The notes: generated from the letters alone by a model not told the origin. 55,959 nucleotides of DNA from Methanomassiliicoccaceae archaeon (GCA_031285205.1 JAITWO010000063.1:1-55959), one strand, 5' to 3'; counted from the first letter of the stretch, positions 15,850 to 24,387 are shown. Numbers and translations: made by a program.

Positions 15850-16856
15850 AAGAAATGATAAGGGCAAGGGCGCCGCTCAGGATAGGGATGGCAGGCGGAG
15901 GAACCGATGTTGAGCCGTATGCATCGGAAAGGGGAGGATACGTTTTCAACACCACCATAGACAAATACGCATACTGCACGGTCGTTCCGAACGGTAGCGA
16001 CCGTTTAAGTATCGTTTCGTTAGATTACGGGGCCTTTGCCGCACCTCTGGACGGCGGTCCGCTGAAGTATGACGGCAACATGGACCTGATAAAGGCGGTG
16101 AGCAACCATTTCAGGATAACCGACGGTTTTGACGTGTTCATCCATTCCGATGCTCCGCCCGGATCCGGTCTCGGAGGGTCATCCACGGTGATAGTTGCAA
16201 TACTCGGTGCCATCACAGAATGGCTCAACATACGGTTAACGGATCACGAACTGGCGGACCTCGCCTTCAGATTGGAAAGGGAAGAGCTCGGGCTGAAGGG
16301 AGGGAAGCAGGATCAGTATGCCGCCGTATTCGGAGGATTCAATCTGATGGAGTTCAAAAAGCACGGCGTCCGCGTTCATAAGGTGCATTTGAAGGATGAA
16401 ACCGTTAACGAACTGCAATACTGTTCGTTGTTATGCTACACCGGCCGTTCCAGAGATTCGGCGAATATCATCGAAGCACAGATGAAGAGATACGGAGGGG
16501 GAAGCAACGTTGAGGCGTTAGATGCAGCAAAGAAGCTTGCCAAGGACGGGCGGGACGCTTTAATGCAGGGAAATGTCAGGAAATTCGGCGAGATACTGAA
16601 CGAATCATGGGCGCAGAAGAAGAGGTTCACACCGGATGTTACCAACAGCACGGTCGATGAATTGTATTCTGTAGCAATGGACAACGGTGCCATCGGGGGA
16701 AAGGTATCCGGCGCCGGCGGCGGGGGTTTCATGTACTTTGTCTGCGAATATGATAAAAAACATTTAATTGCGAAAGAACTGCAGAAGAAGGGTGCAAGGA
16801 TAACCGATTTCATGTTCGAGAGATCGGGAGTGCAGACATGGAGGCACAGGGAATGA
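15846..16856 (+). CDS. hddA: GHMP kinase, D-glycero-alpha-D-manno-heptose 7-phosphate 1-kinase type
   Basis: GHMP-fold kinase of the HddA group, which phosphorylates D-glycero-D-manno-heptose 7-phosphate at C1. The N-terminus RARAPLRIGMAGGGTDVEPYASERGGYVFN is diagnostic. The ATP-binding loop is PPGSGLGGSSTV (about residues 102-113). GLKGGKQDQYAAVFGGFNLMEF and KVSGAGGGGFMYFV complete the family motifs. Length 336 is normal. It overlaps genes on both sides by 4 bases. Fucokinase or other sugar kinases of this fold are possible, but the GmhA-GmhB neighbour strongly favours heptose. Confidence 0.87.
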   Translation: MKEMIRARAPLRIGMAGGGTDVEPYASERGGYVFNTTIDKYAYCTVVPNGSDRLSIVSLDYGAFAAPLDGGPLKYDGNMDLIKAVSNHFRITDGFDVFIHSDAPPGSGLGGSSTVIVAILGAITEWLNIRLTDHELADLAFRLEREELGLKGGKQDQYAAVFGGFNLMEFKKHGVRVHKVHLKDETVNELQYCSLLCYTGRSRDSANIIEAQMKRYGGGSNVEALDAAKKLAKDGRDALMQGNVRKFGEILNESWAQKKRFTPDVTNSTVDELYSVAMDNGAIGGKVSGAGGGGFMYFVCEYDKKHLIAKELQKKGARITDFMFERSGVQTWRHRE

Positions 16857-17887
16857 GGTCACTGATATCAAACGAGTTAAGAAGCAGTGCGGACACAATA
16901 GCCAGCATAGACGCGGGCATGATAGAAAGGATAGCGGACGTTCTTGTCGAAGTGATAAAGAACGGGAACAAGGTCATATTCATGGGCAACGGCGGATCAT
17001 CCGCAGACGCTTCGCATCTCGCCGCCGAGTTCACAGGACGCTATCTGATGGAGCGCGCACCGATGCCCGCCATCACGTTATCGAACATCGCCCCGGTAAC
17101 AGCGATCGGTAATGATTATTCGTTTGACACCGTCTTCAAAAGGCAGACTGAGGCATATGCGGTCAAAGGGGATGCGGCGATATGCATCTCAACGTCCGGT
17201 AACTCAAAGAACATCATCGAGGCGATGAAGGCCGCGAAGGAAAAGGGAGCGATAACAATATCATTCACCGGTTCCGGAGGAATAATGAAGGACATGGCAG
17301 ACCATGCATTGATCATTCCTTCAAAAGAGACTCCGAGGATACAGGAAGGATACATGGTAGCAGGTCACACGATATGCGGACTCACAGAGAGGGGCGTGTT
17401 CGGAAAGAAGGCCGTGTTCATCGACAGGGACGACACGATCGCCAAGGACGTTCCATACTGCAGCCGCCCCGAGGACATGAAATTATTCAACGGAGTGCCG
17501 AAATCAATAGCAAAACTGAACAAGGCAGGTTACCTGGTAATAATAATAACCAATCAATCCGGCGTTTCAAGAGGAAAGTTCACAACGGAAGATCTGGAAA
17601 GGATCCATAAGAAAATGTACGCCGACATTGAAAAAGAAGGCGGAAAAATAGACGATCTGTTCTACTGTCCCCATCATCCCGACGAGAAATGCGGATGCAG
17701 GAAGCCGGAGGCGGGCATGGGCATCGCCGCCGTTAACAAATACAAGATAAACACAAAGGCATCATTCATGATAGGGAACAGCGATGCCGACGTCGAATTC
17801 GGAAGATCGATCGGATGTGCTTCAATAAAGGTGACAGAGAAGTTCACGTTCAATGACGCTGTAGAACAAATTCTGAAGAGCGGGTGA
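16853..17887 (+). CDS. gmhA-gmhB: GmhA-GmhB fusion: sedoheptulose-7-phosphate isomerase plus heptose-bisphosphate phosphatase
   Basis: Two heptose enzymes in one chain. Residues 1-180 are GmhA: FMGNGGSSADASHLAAEFTGRY, the phosphate loop ISTSGNSKN, and RIQEGYMVAGH with the active-site His172; this isomerises sedoheptulose 7-phosphate. Residues ~186-344 are a GmhB-type HAD phosphatase: nucleophile and acid Asp191/Asp193 in FIDRDDT, TNQSGVSRG, the zinc motif CPHHPDEKCGCRKP, and GNSDADVEFG. DDT replaces the commoner DGT. ATG at 16853 overlaps the HddA stop (ATGA) and aligns with the E. coli GmhA start; an ATG at 16838 is possible. A fused pair co-transcribed with HddA supports metabolic channeling. 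Confidence 0.88.
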   Translation: MRSLISNELRSSADTIASIDAGMIERIADVLVEVIKNGNKVIFMGNGGSSADASHLAAEFTGRYLMERAPMPAITLSNIAPVTAIGNDYSFDTVFKRQTEAYAVKGDAAICISTSGNSKNIIEAMKAAKEKGAITISFTGSGGIMKDMADHALIIPSKETPRIQEGYMVAGHTICGLTERGVFGKKAVFIDRDDTIAKDVPYCSRPEDMKLFNGVPKSIAKLNKAGYLVIIITNQSGVSRGKFTTEDLERIHKKMYADIEKEGGKIDDLFYCPHHPDEKCGCRKPEAGMGIAAVNKYKINTKASFMIGNSDADVEFGRSIGCASIKVTEKFTFNDAVEQILKSG

Positions 17888-17889
17888 CA

Positions 17890-19026
17890 ATGCGCATAGC
17901 GATGGTCACCGACAGTTATTATCCGACAAGGGACGGAGTGGTCGCATCGGTGACGATAGCAAAAGAAGGATTGGAAAGACTTGGTCACGAGGTCGTGATA
18001 ATAGCACCGGATCCCGGCAAGGAACATAGGATGGCCGGCGTTCATTATTTACCGTCGATAAAGTTCAAGAGCTATCCCGGATACTTCATTCCCATATATC
18101 CGTCCGATAAGACAAACATTCTTCGGAAGATCGATCCTGACGTCGTTCATATACACGGGATGGCAGTGATGGCCATGAAAGGGCTGATCGCCGCACGAAA
18201 TCTGAGGATACCGACCGTATTGACATTCCACACAATGGTGGACGATGCGATACAATTTTATTCTCCGATAAAGGCGAACCCGAACGCTCAGAAAATAGCA
18301 GTCTGGGCGTATCTCAGATGGCTGCTCAGGAAAGCTGATGCGGTGATAGGGCCAACCGCATCCACAATAAAGGTAATATTCAGGAACGGCGCAGTAATGA
18401 AGAGAACGGAAGTGATACCTACCGGCGTTGATATAAACAGGTTCAATCCGGATCTCAACGGAAACGCAATACTGGAAAGGTACGGCCTTCGTGATGAAAA
18501 GATAGCACTGTCCGTAGGCCGATTATCTTACGAGAAGAACATCCCGCTGATCATCAATGCGTTGCGTTACACCGATAATGTAAAACTCTTGATAGGAGGA
18601 AAAGGGCCGGCAAAGGAAAACCTCGTGGAAGAAGCAAAGGCGGCGGGAGTGTCCGACCGCGTAATATTCGTTGGTTTCATCCCAGACGATGAGTTGCCGC
18701 AGTACTATGCAGCGGCAGATCTTTTCGTTTCTGCATCAGGATTTGAGACGCAGGGATTGTCCGTTCTTGAGGCGATGGCCTGCGGGCTACCGGCAGCATG
18801 TATCAACCGGAGGGCGTTCAGGGACGTTATACAGGACGGGGAGAACGGTTTTGTGTTCGACGGTGGCGCGGAGGAATGCGCAGAGGCGATGAAAAAATGT
18901 ATAATGTGCGATGACAGCATAAGAAAAAACGCAAGAGCGACCGCAGAGTCACTGTCGATAGATTCATGTGCGAAAAAGCTGGTAACTCTTTACGAAAGCC
19001 TGATAAAGAATAAGGTCAGCCGATGA
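17890..19026 (+). CDS. GT4 glycosyltransferase, last gene of the heptose operon
   Basis: Family 4 GT-B retaining glycosyltransferase, cytosolic face. The N-terminus MRIAMVTDSYYPTRDGVVASV contains the acceptor-side Gly motif, VLTFHTMVDD a conserved His, LSVGRLSYEKN the donor-binding loop, and ETQGLSVLEAMACG the E-x7-E motif. It resembles lipid-linked glucosyl/mannosyltransferases. Two bases separate it from gmhA-gmhB, so it may use the GDP-heptose made by the operon. ATG at 17890 was chosen over a GTG two codons earlier. Its 3' end overlaps the convergent GT4 gene by 11 bases. Confidence 0.85.
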   Translation: MRIAMVTDSYYPTRDGVVASVTIAKEGLERLGHEVVIIAPDPGKEHRMAGVHYLPSIKFKSYPGYFIPIYPSDKTNILRKIDPDVVHIHGMAVMAMKGLIAARNLRIPTVLTFHTMVDDAIQFYSPIKANPNAQKIAVWAYLRWLLRKADAVIGPTASTIKVIFRNGAVMKRTEVIPTGVDINRFNPDLNGNAILERYGLRDEKIALSVGRLSYEKNIPLIINALRYTDNVKLLIGGKGPAKENLVEEAKAAGVSDRVIFVGFIPDDELPQYYAAADLFVSASGFETQGLSVLEAMACGLPAACINRRAFRDVIQDGENGFVFDGGAEECAEAMKKCIMCDDSIRKNARATAESLSIDSCAKKLVTLYESLIKNKVSR

Positions 19027-20086
19027 CCTTCTTGTAAACGTCTTCAATTTTTGTTATGTTGTCGATCCAGTTGAATGTCTCCGCCTGAGCCCTGGCGGCC
19101 TTTGCCAATCGTTTACGTTCATCTGCATCGACGAGCAGCCTGTTCATGGCATCCGACAGCGCTTTGGGGTCCTTCGGAGGGACGATCAACCCACCGTCTT
19201 TCACGGTGTCCGGTAATCCATTTACATTTGTACAGATCATCGGCCTTCCATAAGACATCAATTCAACGGCAGCCAATCCGAATGACTCGAAGAGCGACGG
19301 CATCACGAAGAACTTGCACGTTCCCATCAGTTTCGCTTTCTCTTCCTCAGAAACGTATCCTCTCAGCTCTATCTTGTTTTCAAGGCCGCATTTGCTTATC
19401 AATTTCTTCAGGTGCTTTTCTTCGGGACCCTTGCCGCACATTATCAGTTTTGCGTTAACGTTCTTCATCGCCTCTATGAGATGATCCAGCCCTTTCGTCT
19501 TTACGAGGCGGCCCAGTGATAATATGAAGTCCCCCTCCTCGTCGCTGATGTCAGGAAAAGAATTGAGGCAGCTCGGTACCGCAGTCGTTACTTCCTTAGG
19601 CACTCCGCGTCTTGTCAGATCCTCTCTTACGAAATCACTGACACAGATAATATGATCGAAGGTGCACAGGCATTTACGGAACCGGTTGTCCTGGAACTCT
19701 GATATCTTACCGGTGAGCCCCATTCCCTCGCCCCACATGTTATGGTACGTGAAAACCTTCTTTCCTTCATATCTTCTCAGGTCTTTGTTGTAAGACGGGG
19801 CCCATCTGTAATTGTAATTGACGATATCCGCATCCATTTTGTTCAATGTTTCAAGAACGTCTTTCGACGAGATGAACGGAGGGTTGTAGATATTTATCAA
19901 TCGGGATCTCAATCGGACCACTTTGTACCCGTCCCGTTCCTCTGTCTCAGCGGTTCCCGGGAGCCGTCCTGTTAATATCGTGACATCGTGCCCCCTTTCC
20001 GCTAACAGACGGGACGTGTCATGCATCCTGTGTTCGATCCCACCCATGTACGGATAGAAGAACGGGTTCACGTCAACTATTCTCAA
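19016..20086 (-). CDS. GT4 glycosyltransferase
   Basis: Second family 4 glycosyltransferase. Features are DVNPFFYPYMGGIEHRMHD at the N-terminus, FTYHNMWGEG, the donor loop LSLGRLVKTKGLDHLIEAM and ESFGLAAVELMSYG (E-x7-E). The start is a TTG at 20086 that overlaps the end of the DedA gene, indicating translational coupling with it. Donor and acceptor cannot be named; the surrounding glycan genes place it in surface polysaccharide or lipid glycosylation. Confidence 0.85.
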   Translation of the reverse strand: MRIVDVNPFFYPYMGGIEHRMHDTSRLLAERGHDVTILTGRLPGTAETEERDGYKVVRLRSRLINIYNPPFISSKDVLETLNKMDADIVNYNYRWAPSYNKDLRRYEGKKVFTYHNMWGEGMGLTGKISEFQDNRFRKCLCTFDHIICVSDFVREDLTRRGVPKEVTTAVPSCLNSFPDISDEEGDFILSLGRLVKTKGLDHLIEAMKNVNAKLIMCGKGPEEKHLKKLISKCGLENKIELRGYVSEEEKAKLMGTCKFFVMPSLFESFGLAAVELMSYGRPMICTNVNGLPDTVKDGGLIVPPKDPKALSDAMNRLLVDADERKRLAKAARAQAETFNWIDNITKIEDVYKKVIG

Positions 20087-20666
20087 CCGTCAGACCTCCC
20101 TTCTTCTTTCTTGCGAACGCGGCGATGATACTGACCGCTATCACCGCTATGATGAAGATCATTGTATACAGTTCCGCATCGCCGCTACTGAAATATTGGA
20201 AGAAGAAACTGCTCATCATCATTATCAGGCCGTACTTCAGGACGCACCCCATTACAACGTAAAACATCGCCTTGGAATATTTCCATGAATCAATGATGCT
20301 GATGAACGCACCGGCGAAAGGTATCATCGGTGCGATGCGATTCACAAGAAGCATCTTCTCGTCCCTGCAGATAAGGAAGTTGACGTATTTTTCTGCGATC
20401 TTCTTTATCTTTTCAGGAACGCGAATATGTTCTACCACCCAGTAGAGGAGAGTTATACCGGCGACCTCCGCTATCACGGCGACAAAAAGCAGGATGAGCC
20501 CGAATTCCAATGTCGGATCATACATGAATCCGATTATAAAGAACAGCTCCGGCAATGTCGGAACGACGAGAGCATCGATGAAGAATATCAGGAAAACGAA
20601 TATGATGACGCCCATCATACCATAAGGGCCGAAAACATCGTTCATCCATTCTCCTATTCCGAACAT
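20073..20666 (-). CDS. DedA/VTT-domain membrane protein
   Basis: Small polytopic protein of the DedA (SNARE-associated, VTT) family with about five hydrophobic segments in 197 residues. The family's membrane-reentrant pattern appears as VVPTLPELFFIIGF, VAEVAGITLLYWV and NRIAPMIPFAGAFISIIDSWKY. DedA proteins act as lipid scramblases or polyprenyl-phosphate recyclers in bacteria and archaea. Recycling of the lipid carrier used by the neighbouring glycosyltransferases is a plausible role. It is coupled to the downstream GT4 gene by overlap. Confidence 0.8.
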   Translation of the reverse strand: MFGIGEWMNDVFGPYGMMGVIIFVFLIFFIDALVVPTLPELFFIIGFMYDPTLEFGLILLFVAVIAEVAGITLLYWVVEHIRVPEKIKKIAEKYVNFLICRDEKMLLVNRIAPMIPFAGAFISIIDSWKYSKAMFYVVMGCVLKYGLIMMMSSFFFQYFSSGDAELYTMIFIIAVIAVSIIAAFARKKKGGLTVENS

Positions 20667-20798
20667 ATGATCTCCTCGTCATTCCTGCGTGCGGCGGTGA
20701 TGGACATGTTGATATTTCAACCATCGGACGCATAGGCTGGGCTGAGGCGGCGTGTAATCACGCCGCCGTTCCGAACCATCTGCGTTTGGTCAAATGGA
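20667..20798. other. Spacer between ASST and DedA genes
   Basis: Spacer of 132 bases. Just after the ASST stop on the minus strand is a hairpin-forming GGCGGCGTGTAATCACGCCGCC element (about 20746-20767, stem GGCGGCGTG), the best terminator candidate here. Nothing else is seen. Confidence 0.4.
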
Positions 20799-22706
20799 TC
20801 AGATGTTGTACTTTATCGCCCTGTAGAACCACGGACCTGTTAGGGTTCCTCCGAACCTGTATTTTGCCAGAAGATTGCCCTGATCGTCATATTCGTATAT
20901 GAACGGCCCGTAGGAACAGCCGACAATGTAATTGCCCTCATGTATCTCGGAACTGCCCATGTATTTCGAGTATGCCACCTCGACCGTCCGGACGAGCGTG
21001 CATGTTCCTGTAGCCTCGTCTATCATGTAGATGTCCATCGAAGACCATTGTTTGATGCCGGAATCGTCAATACCGGTGAAATCGTACACATTATCGGTGT
21101 ACGATTCGTTCGATGTGCTCATATCGTTCATATTATTGAAAAGATGAACATAGTACAGGCTCGGGTCGAGAGCGTCACGTCCTATGAACGTGATGGTATG
21201 CTGACCGAGGGTCGGGATTATTCCTGCTCCAGTGTCGACCTTGGTCAGGATAGGTCCGTAGACCGCTAAGTTCGTATTCTCGGTCATTATCCACTCTATC
21301 GTTCTGTTGCCATTGATCTCGTAGAAGTCCCTGATCTTGACGATCGCCGACAGCTCACGGCTACTTACAAGCAACGAATGGGTCCCGTCCAGCTCAGGGA
21401 CGATCGACATGGAGTTACTGTGGAACCAGTCCCTGTTGTTCCTAGAATAATCGTAGCCCGGGAACAGGTCACGCAGGTTGATTTGTGTTATTGCCCCTGT
21501 GTCACGGTCTATGCTCAGTATCTGGTCTTCGACATAAGAATTGGCGGAATCATTCGCCTGTTTCAGGATGTCGTTGTTCGCACCGAAGATGAGGTCATGG
21601 TGGTTGTTGAACCCTGGCGTCTCATAGATCTTGATAACTTCACCCAATGTGCTCACAACGACAACCTTCTCTCTCGTTCCGTCATATATCCAATTCTCCT
21701 CTTCATCGAAGAGCACCCGGGTATACGCATACCCGCAGGTTATGTATCCGCGCCTTACACCATCGTTATCGAAGAGATGTATGTTGAAGCGTGTTCCGTA
21801 CTCAAAGACCGCGAACAGACCGTCCGAGACCTGGCCATTCATCTCCTCGATCGTAAGGTTCGGAACGGTCGTGGAGCATTGTCCGTTGACCTTGAACACA
21901 CTGGCCGCCTGTCCAGAGCCGGTAGTGATATCGAGAATTACCTCGCACAATCTCTGGTGAACGAGTCCCATGACCTGGAACTCATGTACAGTATCGGACG
22001 CACCATTGCTTACCGTCCTTGTGAAATCCCCTATCGCCGGGCTACCGAGCGATTTGATGGTGTAACCGACGCTGCATGCATCCGGCGTTTCAAAATATAT
22101 ATAAAGCCCCAGTTCGTTCGTGCCGAACGGGTTCTTGATCACAAGCGGATGTTCGAAGGTATATGTGTAATCTGTGATCAATTGGTCTATTTCGTCACGG
22201 ACCGCCTGCTGATTCGTCATATCATATATCTCTCTGAACCTTGCGGTGTTGCCAAGCTTCCAGCGATGCAATGTCGAAGAGATCTCAGTGACACTGATCT
22301 CAGAACTGTGCGTGAATTCCGTGTCCCCCAAACTTACATCATCGGGGTCCAGAGCATTGATGGAAATGGTGTACTTGATATCCGTGTCAGGTTTTGTCCA
22401 GGTTGTTGCACTGTTCAGGGACCCAACAGCGGAAAGATCGAAACTGTCGGTCGTTGTTGTGCCTACCAACGTGCCGTTTACCGTTATCTCATATTCATCC
22501 ACTCTATCGGTGGCGTTGATGTATAGTATTCCGCCTGTCAAGCGTACGGTTAGACTGACAGGTAACCACTCATCCCCCCCCCCTCCGGGATCCGTTCCTG
22601 GGTCAGTACCAGGGTCTGTGCCGGGATCATCAGTACCGAATATCACGATCATAGGACACAACAGAACGGACAGGGCAGTCGCAACAGCTAGTAGTTTCAT
22701 ATTCAT
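20799..22706 (-). CDS. Secreted aryl-sulfate sulfotransferase (ASST) family protein
   Basis: PAPS-independent arylsulfate sulfotransferase homologue, 635 residues. A signal peptide or anchor (residues 1-24) is followed by a DPGT-repeat/poly-Gly linker (25-44). A beta-sandwich with LVIKNPFGTNELGLYIYFET (about 188-207) fits the ASST N-terminal domain. The propeller contains FNNHHDLIFG (His369/His370), EDQILSIDRDTGAI, DWFHSNSMS (His429) and SSRELSAIVKI, matching the conserved His and Arg regions of bacterial AssT, where a His is transiently sulfated. It would move sulfate between phenolic molecules or onto surface material outside the cell. Bacterial AssT usually depends on DsbL/DsbI partners, not found here. 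Substrate unknown. Confidence 0.82.
   Translation of the reverse strand: MNMKLLAVATALSVLLCPMIVIFGTDDPGTDPGTDPGTDPGGGGDEWLPVSLTVRLTGGILYINATDRVDEYEITVNGTLVGTTTTDSFDLSAVGSLNSATTWTKPDTDIKYTISINALDPDDVSLGDTEFTHSSEISVTEISSTLHRWKLGNTARFREIYDMTNQQAVRDEIDQLITDYTYTFEHPLVIKNPFGTNELGLYIYFETPDACSVGYTIKSLGSPAIGDFTRTVSNGASDTVHEFQVMGLVHQRLCEVILDITTGSGQAASVFKVNGQCSTTVPNLTIEEMNGQVSDGLFAVFEYGTRFNIHLFDNDGVRRGYITCGYAYTRVLFDEEENWIYDGTREKVVVVSTLGEVIKIYETPGFNNHHDLIFGANNDILKQANDSANSYVEDQILSIDRDTGAITQINLRDLFPGYDYSRNNRDWFHSNSMSIVPELDGTHSLLVSSRELSAIVKIRDFYEINGNRTIEWIMTENTNLAVYGPILTKVDTGAGIIPTLGQHTITFIGRDALDPSLYYVHLFNNMNDMSTSNESYTDNVYDFTGIDDSGIKQWSSMDIYMIDEATGTCTLVRTVEVAYSKYMGSSEIHEGNYIVGCSYGPFIYEYDDQGNLLAKYRFGGTLTGPWFYRAIKYNI
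22574..22583 (-). repeat. Ten-base G tract (coding strand) in the ASST linker
   Basis: Ten consecutive C on the plus strand are ten G in the ASST coding strand, encoding the Gly run between the DPGT repeats and the first folded domain. A change of one base would shift the frame right after the signal peptide. Such tracts act as slippage switches in bacterial surface genes. Confidence 0.8.
22584..22631 (-). repeat. Four 12-base tandem units encoding DPGT-type repeats
   Basis: About four 12-base units (for example GGATCCGTTCCT, GGGTCAGTACCA, GGGTCTGTGCCG on the plus strand) encode the acidic, proline-rich linker of the ASST protein. Third positions differ between units, so the array is not a fresh duplication. 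Copy-number change would keep the frame. Confidence 0.7.
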
Positions 22707-22730
22707 CTCCCAATTGGTGACATCATGGCG

Positions 22731-22745
22731 CTTAAATCATTTAAG
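22731..22745. promoter_or_regulatory. AT-rich palindrome upstream of ASST
   Basis: CTTAAATCATTTAAG, a 15-base inverted repeat with one central base, is 25-39 bases before the ASST ATG. This is the TATA position, so it could be promoter, operator or both. Confidence 0.35.
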
Positions 22746-22921
22746 TGTAATCGTATCGCATCCGGTGCGGACAAAAGAAGAACGCGGGCATTCAGACGCG
22801 TCACTTCAGCACAGTCCGTGCAGTGGTAAGAATAAATATCCATTCGGAGATGTGAGTCAGGACGCAGGCCAGAGGTGAGAGGACGGAGTTTCTATCTTTT
22901 TACAGGAACAGAAAAGTATTC

Positions 22922-23926
22922 GTGACAGGCCACAACGGGTTCAAAGGATCGTGGTTGTGCAGGATACTCGAGGACGCAGGGGCCGAGGTGTGCGGATTCT
23001 CGCTTCCTCTTGCGGAAGGCAGCCCGTACAAAGCGATGGGACTCGGTAAAGTAAGGTCTGTGGAGGGGGATGTCGGCAGGACCGAGGATATTACAGGGGC
23101 GATATCATCATTCGAACCGGAGGTCGTGATACATATGGCGGCGCAGCCACTCGTCCTTGAATCGTACAAAGATCCCGTGGGAACGTACAGGACCAATGTG
23201 ATGGGCACCGTGAATGTATTGGATGCGATCAGGAAGTGTTCATCGGTCATATCAGCAGTGAACGTCACGACAGATAAAGTATACAGGAACCTGGAACGGC
23301 AGGAGGGGTACAGGGAGGATGAGATGCTGGACGGACACGACCCGTATTCGAACTCAAAATCCTGCTCTGAACTGGTCACGGCAGCATACAAACGTTCGTT
23401 CTTCAAGGATATCCCGGTATCAACATGCCGCGCCGGCAACGTGATAGGAGGGGGGGACATGGCGAAGGACCGCATCGTTCCAGATTGTGTAAGGGCAGCC
23501 TCCAGAAAGGAGGAGATAATACTCAGGAACCCCGATTCCGTGAGGCCGTACCAGCATGTAATGGAGCCGGTGTGCGCTTATCTGCTCTTGGCGGCGAGAC
23601 AGGCCGAGGACCACAGGCTTGCGGGATGCTACAACATAGGTCCGGATGATGAGAGCGCAGTGACGACCCAGCGTCTTACGGAATTATTCTGTAGCAATTG
23701 GAAGGGCGCGAAATGGAAAGCGGTCGGAGGAACGGGCAGGCCCCATGAGGCAGGGTTATTAAGACTGAACTGCGACAAGTTCAAAAGAACATTCGGCTGG
23801 GCACCGCGGTGGAATATCAGGGAGGCGGTGAAGAGGACCGTCGAGTGGTATATCGCCGAACACGACGGGAAGGACATGACATCGTTCACAGCCGGGCAGA
23901 TAAAAGATTATCTGGAACAAATGTGA
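22922..23926 (+). CDS. rfbG: CDP-glucose 4,6-dehydratase, with unclear N-terminus
   Basis: Short-chain-dehydrogenase-type NAD enzyme converting CDP-glucose to CDP-4-keto-6-deoxyglucose, the second step to CDP-dideoxyhexoses. Motifs are TGHNGFKGSWL (NAD loop), HMAAQPLVLESYKDP, VNVTTDKVY, the active-site Y/K pair in DPYSNSKSCSELV, and CRAGNVIGGGDMAKDRIVPD, all close to bacterial RfbG. The first ATG/GTG/TTG in frame is GTG at 22922, inside the first Rossmann strand. In-frame codons upstream from about 22886 read FLSFYRNRKVF, which fits the normal N-terminus but has no standard start. ATG at 22850 is followed at once by in-frame TGA. The real start is therefore earlier and non-standard, or there is a mutation or sequence error. 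Confidence 0.85.
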   Translation: MTGHNGFKGSWLCRILEDAGAEVCGFSLPLAEGSPYKAMGLGKVRSVEGDVGRTEDITGAISSFEPEVVIHMAAQPLVLESYKDPVGTYRTNVMGTVNVLDAIRKCSSVISAVNVTTDKVYRNLERQEGYREDEMLDGHDPYSNSKSCSELVTAAYKRSFFKDIPVSTCRAGNVIGGGDMAKDRIVPDCVRAASRKEEIILRNPDSVRPYQHVMEPVCAYLLLAARQAEDHRLAGCYNIGPDDESAVTTQRLTELFCSNWKGAKWKAVGGTGRPHEAGLLRLNCDKFKRTFGWAPRWNIREAVKRTVEWYIAEHDGKDMTSFTAGQIKDYLEQM

Positions 23927-23931
23927 GAATA

Positions 23932-24387
23932 TCACATATCATTCTTCGGGTCATTCCTGACGGTCTTTTTTGTGAATATCAGGTATTTGCTGAGTGCATA
24001 GTTCAGAACGATCTCAACCAGGCTCGTCACACCCCTTGCAGGCGCCCCTTCCACTCCGAAGATATATCCGTTCAACCCTGCAGAGAGAAGTATCGGGAAC
24101 AATACGACGGCTACCACGAAGGTGAATATCCTTGCCCCAACGAACGCTCCCAACTCCCTAGCTATGACCGCGGGCTCTTTGGACCTGTTCTCGAACACGA
24201 ACCATTTGTTGACCACGAAAGCGAACAGTATCCCACATATCCACGACAGGATGTTGCTCACTACGAGAGCGACGCCGAGCCACACGAACACAGCGTACGA
24301 TCCCAACGACACCAGCACTGTGAATGCTCCGAAGAAAACGTAGAGCACCACCTCCCTGTGGTCATTGAAGATCTCTTTAAAGCCCAT
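23932..24387 (-). CDS. GtrA-family membrane protein
   Basis: GtrA-like protein of 151 residues with four hydrophobic segments: YVFFGAFTVLVSLGSYAVFVWL, ILSWICGILFAFVVNKWFVF, ARIFTFVVAVVLFPILL and a C-terminal helix before NYALSKYLIFTKK. The N-K-W/Y-x-V-F and SKYLIF patterns are typical. GtrA proteins are thought to flip or help transfer polyprenyl-linked sugars. It converges on rfbG with a 5-base gap. The carried sugar is unknown. Confidence 0.88.
   Translation of the reverse strand: MGFKEIFNDHREVVLYVFFGAFTVLVSLGSYAVFVWLGVALVVSNILSWICGILFAFVVNKWFVFENRSKEPAVIARELGAFVGARIFTFVVAVVLFPILLSAGLNGYIFGVEGAPARGVTSLVEIVLNYALSKYLIFTKKTVRNDPKNDM

Noticed and set aside
21378-22526. 382-codon open frame antisense to the arylsulfotransferase
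   Set aside because: Long only because the opposite strand codes; translation has no recognisable domain and no promoter or ribosome site.
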